DNA of 64,000 nt from Pseudoneurospora amorphoporcata (taxonomy: Eukaryota > Ascomycota > Sordariomycetes > Sordariales > Sordariaceae): positions 1-64,000 of the forward strand of contig MU859178.1 in assembly GCA_033297205.1 (NCBI GenBank), in the 5' to 3' direction. Both the position numbers and the translations under genes were made by a program. Within the stretch, counting starts at the first letter, position 1. The number at the start of each line of letters is the position of its first letter. The notes beneath the pieces were generated by a model. It worked only from the letters and a program-made list of their open reading frames with translations. It did no database searches and had not been told where the DNA came from. Shown in pieces: positions 10,075 to 19,772 of the stretch.

Positions 10075-13000
10075 ATGGTAAGTCACCCTTTCTTCATGTT
10101 TGCCTTGCCTTCCGCCTCTTCCTTTCCCCAGTGCATTGCCCTCTTCGCCTTTACGGATTCTTAGCGCTGGACAGCTTGCTGATTTCCCTGATACAACTCC
10201 AGCCCGACGCAATAAAAGCGGCGAATTATATCCAACAGCTCGACGATTCTCGTTGCGAAGAGAACTGGGATGCTGTCCCCGAGCTGGTCCGCAAGGTGCG
10301 GAAGCATGCGCCAGACCGAACATGTATGCCTTCTACCATCCCCCACGGATATAATCTTGGCCCTGAGCTTGGAGACTGACTTTCTCTTCCATCAGGTCTC
10401 ACCTTGACGGCCGAAATCGAGTTGGCCATCACCAGAGCTTGCCAGAAGGCCGCGCCGCAGGACAGCGATCGGCCGAGTACTGCAGGAGGGCCTGCCGTGG
10501 GTATCGAGGTGGCAAGCCATATCCCAAACCTCATCACCGCGATCGAGAACGAAACTCAGCATCCCGAAGAAAGTTTTCAGGCCAAGGTCTGCCTAGGATG
10601 GCTGCATTGGGTCATGAAGGACTACCCTGTCGCCTTGGTTCGACTCCCCAAGAACTTCGACCTCGAGTACCCGCAATGCGACAATTTGGATACCCTCTCC
10701 GAATGGACCAAGGTCTGCGCCTTAAAGTCAACCTACCTTAGAGCGAACTGCCTGGCCCGCGATGGGCAGCGAGATATGGCCATGGGTGCATTTGCGGCCG
10801 CTCTGCCGTCCCTCAGCAGCGTCTGGACCACCAAATCGGCCCGTCACCAGCTACGGTACTGGGCCGAACTCTTCCTGACTGAATACTGTATGCTGGCAAG
10901 CCAAGCGATTCGCGAGAACGACGAGCTGCTTTCCGACCCAAACTGTCTTGCCAGCTTTCGAACGTGGTCCAAGTACTGGGACAGCGCCAAGGGACAACCG
11001 TTGGCTGGAGGTTATGGGTTTCAAGGCTCTGTGCCTAGGCGGCAGGTGTGGTCCGAATACTATCATGTGCTCTCCGAGCTCCTACAACGCGACCTTCCAT
11101 TTCCGACCGGCTATTCCGAGCCCAGCAATGATTCGTCCGCTAGGAGTCAGTTGCGCGCTGAGCTGAAAAGGGTAGAGATCATCTTTCAAGGATTGCTATA
11201 TACCGAGACCAAGTTTCCAAGGGCCGACGAGCAAAGAACAGAGGTTGAGCAGTTTGTCGATCGTGTCATGCAGAACTGGATCATTTTGAACGGTCACGGA
11301 TGGAAAGAGCAGGATCTCGGAAAGGGTGGAAGAGATACCCTTAGCCACGGGACACTCGACACTTTGTATGGCGCCGCGACTAAGACATATCACTCGACAT
11401 CTGTTTTGCGCCACCTCTTTACTGTCCACCTTGCCGTGGCAGAGTTTGACCTAGCCTTTGCGGCTTTCGGTTCCTATTTGGACATCATCAAGAAGGGCAA
11501 AGCAAGAGTTGCCAAGACTGGACATCCTGAACCTGCCTTGGACGATGACGCGACCATGCTCGAAACCATCTCTGCGTGTATTGCCGCTCTTTGTCGATTT
11601 GGCGGTAGAGATGCGGCGGAAAAGGCCTATCACCTCGGACTGCAATTGGAGAATCTGCTCGAAAGGCTAGCAAATGGCGAATTGAGTGCAGAGGAGAACC
11701 TGAACGCCGCCAAAGACGGGCACTTGGTTCTCACGGCTGCAGAATCGTTGCACCCTCGCGCGCTGGCCCTGACATACCAGGCCGCTGGTCTCGCTAACGC
11801 ACAATGGGCGCGGATGACATACGACTCGGAATCTCGGACACACTTCCAGCAGAAGGCTGTTCACTGTCTGTCCAAATCCCTATCGCCTGAGCTCGGCTTG
11901 GGCGTGGATGTAAGGGGCGTGTTCGCTCTTGGCACTCTTTTGGCTGAGCAGCGGAACCTTCATTATGCTATCAACCTGGTCAAGACGGCGCTCTTGGAAG
12001 ATGTTGATATTGATGACAGTCGGGAGCTGTACAGAGGACCCTGTTGGCGGGAGCGATCGCTCATCCCCCTTTGGCATCTGCTGGCGCTGATGCTTAGTGC
12101 GCAACAAGACTATGTCATGGCAGCTCGAGCCTGCGAAGGAGCTATGGAGCAGTTCAAGGATCCATTTATCCTCTTTGGCACCAGGAGCCTGAACGGCGGT
12201 TACCAGAGTGAACATCTCAATGAGGTTGGTGTTGAGGATGGTGGCTATTCTAGCAACGGCATTGTCGACGAGATGGACGATTTCGAAAAAGAAAGCCTTC
12301 TTGAGATTAAGATGACTCAACTGGCTATTCTGGAGCTCGTTGAAGGACCAACAGTTGCTGTCAATGCCAGCTCGGAACTACTCACGTTATTCACTAGATT
12401 GTTCGGTGATCTCGATCAAAAGGTGGAACTAACAAAGCCAGAACCTCCCAGGACCGCGGTCACAGCAGTGACCAAGGAACAAAATCGAAACAGAAGAGCA
12501 AGTGTTTTCGGTAGCCGATCAGTAAGATCTGGTCGTGGGATGAGACAGAGCATTTTCGGCAGTCACGATAAGAACCTCACTGGTATTCCGCCTGTACCCC
12601 AGACTCCTGGAGCGCCAGCGATCCAAGTCACAAACGACGAGAATGCGCAGTCAAAACGAAAATCACATAGCCTCAGCAGGAGTGGGTCTGGGAGGAGGCA
12701 CAGCTTGCGCAGGAAATCTCGCAGTGGAAGCGTAGGAGTCACAGAAGCACCTCCTCCGATGCCTGTTAACGGAAGCCTGGCGGATTACGCTGGTAAGGAT
12801 GGTGCGGCGGTTGCTGCTCCTCATGTTGAAGAGCCGTCGACAGATATGGTACAACGTGTCGACTCGTTTGACTCGAATGAGGAATACAACGACGGAGAGG
12901 CTTCGGTTCTCGCTGAGGTCTCCGGCTCGTTGCTACCGGTGATTCACTTTTCGCAGGAGCATAGCAAGAGGAAACGGAAGGCCATTCTCATCAAGGTCTG

Positions 13001-13882
13001 GCTGACCATCGCCGGGTTTTACCGGAGGGCTGGCCTCGTTGCCGATGCACAACAAGCATGTACTGAGGCACAGAACATTGTGCTGGCATTGGAGGCTGAG
13101 ATCCTCAACGATACGACTGGTGATGTGTCTCTGCGGGAGGCTGATTGGGGCGAGACCAAGAGCACTGAAGAGCTCTATGCGGATGTCTGGGCAGAGGTAA
13201 GATAATTTGGTTATGTCATCGTGAAAAGGAGAATTACCGTGCTAATATTCTTTAACAGAAGGGATATTTGTCCGTGGAATGCGGGAAGCCTTACGAGGCG
13301 CGAGCGGATTTCGAGACTGCGTTGACACACTTCCCTGACCATGCTGCCGCTATCGTCGGACTTTCAGACATCCTGTTGGATATTTACTCGGAGAAGCTCC
13401 TCCCGCCACCTGTTGTGCCGAGTTTCAACCTGGAAGAAAGCATACTCGGCGATATCTCCGCACCATTACAGGCAGCCAGCAAGTTCCCCCAACTGCCTTC
13501 ACAGCCTCTCGGTCTCGGTACTAGGAAGGTAGAGAGCAAGGTGGAAAAGGAGGAAGAAAACCTGGAAAACGATATGGCGGCACTCAAGTTGAAGAGTACG
13601 CCAAACGGTACCCCCGACCTCCCACCACCGCATAAGGCGACCTCGCTGCCACTGCACGACCGGCTGGCTGCAAGGGATCGCGCATATGGATTGCTCTCGG
13701 GCTTGACCAAGTTAGGCACCGGATGGAACAACTCGGAGGCGTGGTTCGCACTGGCTAGAGCTTATGAGGAGAGTGGTCAAGTGGATAAGGCCAAGGGTGC
13801 GCTTTGGTGGTGCGTCGAGTTGGAGGATGGAAGGGGGGCCAGGGAGTGGACTTGTGTGGACGCTGGCGGGTATGTCTTGTAG
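10075..13882 (+). CDS. YPP1: YPP1/TTC7-like TPR protein (PI 4-kinase complex scaffold)
   Basis: Exons 10075-10077, 10203-10323, 10396-13196 and 13259-13882 give 1182 aa. The first coding exon is the ATG alone, followed by a perfect GTAAGT donor. The best acceptor in frame is CTCCAG at 10200-10202, giving M-PDAIKAANYIQQLDD. Upstream frames joining exon 2 are blocked by stops or by phase. The protein is made of degenerate tetratricopeptide helices (N-terminal block about 1-650, C-terminal block about 900-1182) split by a Ser/Arg-rich disordered insert (about 720-850). This matches the fungal Ypp1 group, also annotated as cargo-transport or filamentation protein, homologous to TTC7. In the known family it links Efr3 to the PI4-kinase Stt4 at the plasma membrane. 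The family call is confident; the start exon is less so. Confidence 0.85.
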
Positions 13883-14451
13883 GCGATGATTATTGCGAAA
13901 GCGTGTGAGTAGCTGCAGCTCTTTCGAATGAAGCGCGCAACAAAGAAGGGCATTTGATTGGGGTTATAATTTTGTTTAAATATAGTGATCACGTCGGACT
14001 TTGCTTATCATCCACAGACGACGAGATATATTACTACGGTATGGATATAGATATGCAACGGGAATAGGAGGGAGAGAGATAGAAGAGATATGGTAATGTA
14101 GTAATGCGTAATTCTCAATCTGAAGTCTTCTGTGCGTCCAGAATACCGCGAGAAAGGAAAGTGTATGTTGAAAGTCTTCTTGGAAGTCAAAAGGCTGGAG
14201 GCGACGGGAGTGAAACATTCAAACACCAAGCCGCCCCACTTTCACTACATGTTCAGCATCGCTTCTTCACCCGGGCAACGGCAACTACTTTACAGCTGAC
14301 TCGCAACAGATTTGTGACAGAATCACATCCCCCGTTTACACAAAATATTTTCCAAATAGTAAGCTATCGACATCAATTTCAATCAATTTTATATTAGTCT
14401 CGATTCATTCTAACATTTCTGCAGGCCAGGAAAAAAGACACAAAAAGAAAA
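13883..14451. other. Intergenic region upstream of DHFR
   Basis: About 570 bp between the YPP1-like stop and the DHFR start. A possible 5'-UTR intron with acceptor TTTCTGCAG ends near 14424, just before the AUG. No gene is seen. Confidence 0.4.
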
Positions 14452-15199
14452 ATGTCAGCCATCCTCCCCACGATCGAGCTCACGCTCGTCCTCGCCGCCA
14501 CGCGCGACATGGGCATCGGCCTCAACGGCGGCCTTCCATGGACCGGTCTCAAGAAAGAAATGGCCTACTTTGCTCGCGTAACGAAGAGATTGCCTGGTCA
14601 GGTGATATTTTCCTCCCCCCCTGCGGCAGCGCCAAAAAAAAAAAAAAAAAAAAAAAAAAAGGGTTGCTAATAAAAGGAAAGATAAGCAGCTCACCGGCAC
14701 CAAAGCCCTCAACGCCGTGATCATGGGCCGTAAAACATGGGACTCCATCCCGCCCAAGTTCCGTCCCTTAAAGGGCCGTCTGAACATCGTCATCAGCCGA
14801 TCTGTCACTTCCATCCCGTCCGCCTCAGAAAAGTTTGAGAGTGACGAAGGACCCGTCATGGCCTCTTCGCTAGAGCAAGCTATCAACTACCTCCGCCAGC
14901 AGCAACAACGTGAACACAAAGTGGGAAAGGTCTTTGTCATCGGCGGCGGACAAATCTACGGCGCGGCGCTGGTGCTGCCCAAGGAGGTGAGCAAGCGGAT
15001 TTTGTTGACGAGAGTGTTGAGTCCGGAGTTTGAGTGTGATACGTTTTTCCCTTTGGAGTTGAAGGATGAGGCAGCGGGATCGGAGTGGGAGAGGAAGAGT
15101 AAGGAGGAGTTGAATGAGTTTGTGGGTGAGGAGGTTCCCGAGGGTGTGCAAGTTGAGAATGGGACGGAGTACGAGTATCAGATGTGGGAGAGGAGGTAG
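14452..15199 (+). CDS. DFR1: Dihydrofolate reductase
   Basis: Two exons, 14452-14601 and 14690-15199, give 219 aa. The enzyme reduces dihydrofolate to tetrahydrofolate with NADPH for thymidylate, purine and methionine synthesis. Diagnostic features are LAATRDMGIGLNGGLPW near the N-terminus (substrate/NADPH loop with the Gly-Leu-Pro-Trp turn), VIMGRKTWDSIP (NADPH binding), LNIVISRS, and VFVIGGGQIY (conserved Gly-Gly). Length fits fungal DHFR, which is longer than bacterial. The 88-nt intron has an atypical GTGATA donor, a 27-nt A run, a TGCTAAT branch site and a CAG acceptor. A CAG acceptor 3 nt earlier in phase would add nothing but one Gln. Assignment is very secure. Confidence 0.95.
14634..14660 (+). 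repeat. A27 homopolymer inside the DHFR intron
   Basis: Twenty-seven consecutive A residues lie in the only DHFR intron, 13 nt before the TTGCTAAT branch site. Length may be assembly- or strain-dependent. Confidence 0.9.
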
Positions 15200-15519
15200 A
15201 TGGGGGGTGAATAAAAGTGATGGTGGTTGTCAGAAGGGGCAGAGGAGAAAGCTGAGGGGGGTTGTGGAAAAGGAATAGATGAGCGAGTTAATGTTGAGCC
15301 TTTTTGATTCCCCAGACTATGGGTGGTATATACATCCCGTGCTGTTTGCTAGCACTTTTAGGTTCCCTTTACATATGTGACTATCCATCCTGTAGATCCA
15401 TCCCGTCTTTACCTCCATGTTTACGGGGAACCCCCGATATGCTGCTATGATACAAGGTATATGTACAGTCTCTCACACTCACCACCTCACCATCCCTCTC
15501 TTATTCTACGTCCCCATCT
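15200..15519. other. Convergent spacer DFR1 / CBP3
   Basis: About 320 bp between two stop codons. No gene or RNA was recognised. Confidence 0.5.
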
Positions 15520-16707
15520 TTAAGCAGCGACCTTGAACCTGGGGGCCGCCTTCTGCTTCTGGGTACCCTTAGAATCGCCCTTCTGGCCTGTTGCCGGGGC
15601 CGCCTTCACCTCAGCCTGTCCGGCCGCCGCCGCGCCCTTACTCGTCTGACCACTCTCCAGCGCCGGGACCAACTCGTCCACCACCGCCAACTCAGCATCC
15701 GCCTTATTCTTGAACAAGGTAGGATGGAGCGCCAGTCCAGCATCATCCATGAAGTCCAGATACTTCAATTGACTGCGCACCCAGCTAACAATGGCAGCCA
15801 GCGTTCTCACATCGATATCATCGCGAGCTTTGAACAGGTTGCGCCACACGGCAGCCGCAAGGACGGCGTCACCCTTGACGAGGCCTTCGTCGTAGGCCAT
15901 GACGACGCCGCGCCACTGCACGAAAAGGTCCTGCAGGTAGCGCTGGCGCATGACACGCGACGACATGTCGTGGGTGCGGTCCATCTTCTCCTCGGCCTGG
16001 TGGAAGAAGTGGTCGACCAGCTGGGCCTGCCAGGTGGCGTGGGCGTCCTTGTCGAGGCAGCGCAGGCGGACGACGACGAGGTAGAGGTGGAGCATGGTTA
16101 CATGGGCCCAGGTTGAGAAGGTTGGGAGGAGGCCGAATTCTGTGAAGTAAGAATGAGTGGTTAGCTTTGTTTTACTTGGGCTGTACGTCTGGTCGGGGAC
16201 ATGTTATGTTGTCTAGAAAGAGAAGTTGCAGCAAGCGCATCTCGCATCTCACGTACCCTCGTGCCAAATGCTCCCGTTACCAACACCAATCTCCTCGCCA
16301 TCCGCCGTTTCCTTCACCCTTCCGGCTTTCCTGTCCTCGGGAGTGATGGTGTAGTCGGCCTGCTTGGCGCAGTCCTTGTAGATGCGCTGGGTAGCGCCAT
16401 AGGCGATGTACGATGAGCTCTGGTTGCCGGCAACGGATGCGAGAAGCTTGCGGAAGCCACCGGCCAGGCCGCCGCTGCTGCTCTCGCCGCCTTCAGCACG
16501 GCATTGACGCGTTGTGTGTATCCGTCGAGATTGCGGTGTGAGGCTCGTCGTCCTCCTGCTGGAGGGGGTGTTGCTGGACTGGAACGACAGAGCGGCGCGC
16601 AAGGCGAGGGGAGTGGTGCCGGCGCTGGTGGTTTCGGCAAAGAGACCCTGGCGCAAGGTCGACGATGCGGCGCGGCCGAGGCCGGATCTGCAGCTGGCGC
16701 AAGCCAT
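15520..16707 (-). CDS. CBP3: Ubiquinol-cytochrome c reductase chaperone CBP3, mitochondrial
   Basis: Exons 16707-16257 and 16139-15520, with a 117-nt phase-1 intron (GTACGT...GCTAACC...CAG), give 356 aa. Residues 1-75 are Arg/Ser/Ala-rich and lack acidic residues, as in a mitochondrial presequence. The Ubiq_cyt_C_chap domain follows: IAYGATQRIYKDCAKQADY, then EFGLLPTFSTWAHVTMLHLY across the splice, and LRQRYLQ-like, LFVQWRG and AYDEGLVKGDAVLAAAVWRN motifs. The tail (about 305-356) is Ala/Lys-rich. In yeast, Cbp3 with Cbp6 binds the mitoribosome exit tunnel and chaperones newly made cytochrome b for complex III. Confidence 0.92.
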
Positions 16708-16911
16708 TGGTCGGGGATTTGTTGCTCGGGTCGGAAAAGCTGACGGGAATTGGTGCTTGTTTCGGGGCCTTGGAGGTTGGTGGATTCGGCAGCAGTTCCG
16801 GGATCTCGAAAGGTGGACGGGATGGTTCTACACTTTCGCATTTTATGCCGTCATGGTGAACTGATGGACAAAGCTCCCAAAACCGAAAATGTCTGCTAGT
16901 CTTTGCATGGG

Positions 16912-16922
16912 GTTAGGGTTAG
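16912..16922 (+). promoter_or_regulatory. Telomere-like TTAGGGTTAG motif upstream of CBP3
   Basis: The sequence GGGGTTAGGGTTAG is about 205 bp upstream of the CBP3 start codon. TTAGGG-type elements serve as binding sites for Tbf1/Reb1-type factors in fungal promoters, but function here is inference. Confidence 0.35.
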
Positions 16923-17139
16923 ATTCGTGCCCATCCAGTCCTTTGCCACGCACGGTCTTGTGCTGCATTGCATCCGTTGGTGAAGCTCAAAAGAATAAGG
17001 CCCGTGTATGAAAAATAACTTGCCAGCCGAGCTTCAGGAGAATACTGCCTTGTATTTTTTATGTTATTTTCAATTTCGAGACCTTTGCGATGTTTTACAG
17101 ACTTGTAGACCGAGTGTTTTGTTCAGTTCGCTCTAGGCA

Positions 17140-17150
17140 ACCCTAACCCT
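17140..17150 (-). promoter_or_regulatory. Telomere-like CCCTAACCCT motif
   Basis: CCCTAACCCT, the inverse orientation of the motif at 16912, lies 228 bp away from it in the same spacer. Possible factor-binding site or chance. Confidence 0.25.
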
Positions 17151-17477
17151 CGATAATGCTTCGGTAGACTGGATAGGAGCTCGGCTCCTCAAGCCTATGT
17201 TTCCTTCTTGTCGACTTAATTTTGCAAAGTGATGTTGACAAGTAGGGAGTTTGCGTAGCTAGGTAACGCAGGGCCATGGGTCATCAAATACGTCTATAAA
17301 GTGGGGGTTTCCGCCCTCTGTATGCGATACGTGAGCTTCATTTGTTCTGTGAGATTCAATCCGGAAAATGTACGCCCCATACAACCAGGTGGTAGTAATA
17401 CAATAAATAAATGCCAATGAGATGAGGAAATTGTTACACACGCATCATCCTAGCGTTGCCCGAATGGGCTAGGATAA

Positions 17478-18916
17478 CTATTCGAACTTTGAGAATACCA
17501 GGGAAGCATTGGTGCCCCCGAAGCCAAAGCTGTTGGACATGGCCACCTTGACTTCCTTTTGTTGCGCCTCAAAAGGGACAAAATTGAACCCGACACCAAC
17601 ATTGGGATTGATCAAGTTGAGAGTGGGTGGTATGGCCCCCTGGATTTGCAGATCAGCAAAGGGATCAAGTTCCAACACTGCATCTTGAACACTTACCTCG
17701 GAAATGGCCAAAACCGAAAAGACGGATTCAATGGCCCCCGCAGCACCAAGGAGATGGCCAATCGCTCCCTTGGTGCTGCTCACTGTGATCTTGGATTCAT
17801 TATCCACCCCTTCTTCACCCATCATCAGGGACCGAATGGCAATCGCCTCAGCCGCATCCCCCACGGCTGTTCCTGTGGCATGGGCATTGATATAGTCCAC
17901 CTCTCCTGGCTTCACGCCCGCGTTCTTGAGCGCCCTCTTCATAGACAGAAATGCCCCTGAACCATCATCTCTCGGGGCCGTCATGTGATGCGCATCACCA
18001 CTGCATCCATACCCCTTCAGCTCGGCCAAGATCCTGGCGCCGCGCCTCTTGGCGTGCTCGAGCTCCTCCAGAATAAAAACAGCAGCGCCCTCTGACACCA
18101 CGAAGCCAGCGCGGTCCTTGTCGAAGGGTCGGCAGGCGGATGTCGGATCGTGGTTGTACGCGGTAGACAGCGAGCGGGACCGGCCGAAGCCAGCGAAAGT
18201 TAGGGGATGAATACATGACTCGGAGCCGCCGGCGACCATGACATCGGCGTCGCCGAAGGCAATGAAACGGGAGGCGTCACCGATGGAGTGAGCGCCAGTG
18301 GTGCAAGCGGTGGTGGCGGAGTGGTTGGGTCCGCGGAAACCGTAGCGCATGGCGATGTGGCCGGCCCCTAGGTTGATGAGGATCTTGGGGACGAAGAGAG
18401 GGGAGACCTTTTTGTAGCCCTACGTTGAAAATGTGAGACTCGGAATAACTCCAGTCAAGTACATGCAGTTCGAGGTCGAGCTGGTGCTCTTACCTCTTTG
18501 TCATACGTGACACTGGTGCTATAGAAGTCATCCAAATTGCCGATCCCGCTTCCCATGCAGACACCTGTAGCTTCAAGGTCTTCCTGCTTCGTGGGCTTCC
18601 ATCCAGCATCTTGCAGGGCCATCTCGGTGGCAGCCACAGAATACTGGGCAAAGAGAGACATGCGTCTCTGGTCTGACGGTTCTAGCCAGTCCGCAGCCTT
18701 CCAAGTGTGCTCCTCAGCAACATTGTGCTTGTTCCTCAGAGCGGCGGGAACAAGCCCAGCCACTGTGCTGGTGAGTTCTTTCCATTTGTCCTGAGGCTCG
18801 AGGTCGGCGACGCTGACGATGCCCGAGTGAGAGTCCAAGAGCCGGCGCCAGGTGGGGCGGACGCCGACGGCCAATGGAGTGATGGCACCGAGGCCTGTCA
18901 CTACCACTCGTCTCAT
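17478..18916 (-). CDS. CEM1: Mitochondrial 3-oxoacyl-[ACP] synthase (KAS II type)
   Basis: Exons 18916-18494 and 18419-17478, with a 74-nt phase-0 intron, give 454 aa. The start is the ATG giving MRRVVVTGLGAITPLAVG; the open frame upstream has only GTG. It condenses acyl-ACP with malonyl-ACP in type II (mitochondrial) fatty acid synthesis, which supplies octanoate for lipoate. The thiolase fold is complete. The catalytic Cys180 lies in TTACTTGAHSIGDA, His321 in YINAHATGTAVGD and His363 in TKGAIGHLLGAAGA, with the NSFGFGGTNASLVF loop near the C-terminus. The classical targeting peptide is short or absent in this model, as in many fungal annotations of the family, so import signal and exact start remain uncertain. 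Confidence 0.93.
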
Positions 18917-19772
18917 TATCTTTCCATGTTCTTCTGTTGAGGGAAGTGTTAGGGAAGAAGTGCCAACTGGCAGTTGTGGCGGGAGATGGGAAGAGAGTGA
19001 TGTGTGAATATGCACAAAGTGAAAAAAAGCTGCAGGGTTCTGCTTGTGAGACGTAGACAGTCTGTATGAGGCTTAGCGCTGCTTTTATGCATAATAGTGG
19101 AGCATGGGGTTTGAACGCGTGGAACCTCTCAGCTCCTGTTCGGGTCGCCTTCAGCAGCAGAGCTCCCTGGACTACAGGGGTTGTCGACATTGGGGAACAA
19201 AGGAGACGGGACCGCTTCACGATATCAAAAAGCCACCTTACCATTTCCATCAAAATGTACGATATACAACGTCGTGTGTCTGTTGTCTTACATTCAACCT
19301 ATCTCCGAGCCTCCCACTTACACACGACTGCAAAGGGACTTGTATGGGCTGAATAAGAGATAGTCAGCCTGGTTCACATGCACCAACTTTGTTTCGTGAC
19401 AACAACTATCACCGCCGGCTTCTATACATTGCTTTTTACATCTTGACTATTTGCACTACCTTTCCACCCATAGAGTCTGTTTTTCTTCGCCTTTGCACGT
19501 TCTTAACACCACTGACTGGACCACGGGGTCTCCTGTTCTTGGAAGGTTCGGGAGGATCCACCTCTTTGACGTACGCGTGTCCCGGGAGCTGCAGCTTGGA
19601 CCGCTTTTGATCTTCAGTTGTCTTCATAACTTCACTTGGAACAATACTTCACAACGACCTTCCTCCACGCCTGGGTCGAATCGACTACGGATAGCTCTGG
19701 GCTAGAAATGACTGTGAAAAAAGCATTGAGACGATAGCATCTCTCAGGCTCACTCAAGCGGCATCCCAAGCA
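18917..19772. other. Divergent promoter region KAS / OPT transporter
   Basis: About 850 bp between divergent starts. Only short frames without family resemblance are seen. Confidence 0.5.

Larger units (their letters stand above)
16708..17477. other. Intergenic region CBP3 / KAS
   Basis: About 770 bp between the CBP3 start and the KAS stop (both minus strand). It holds two telomere-like hexamer pairs in opposite orientation (16912-16922 and 17140-17150) and no gene. Confidence 0.5.
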
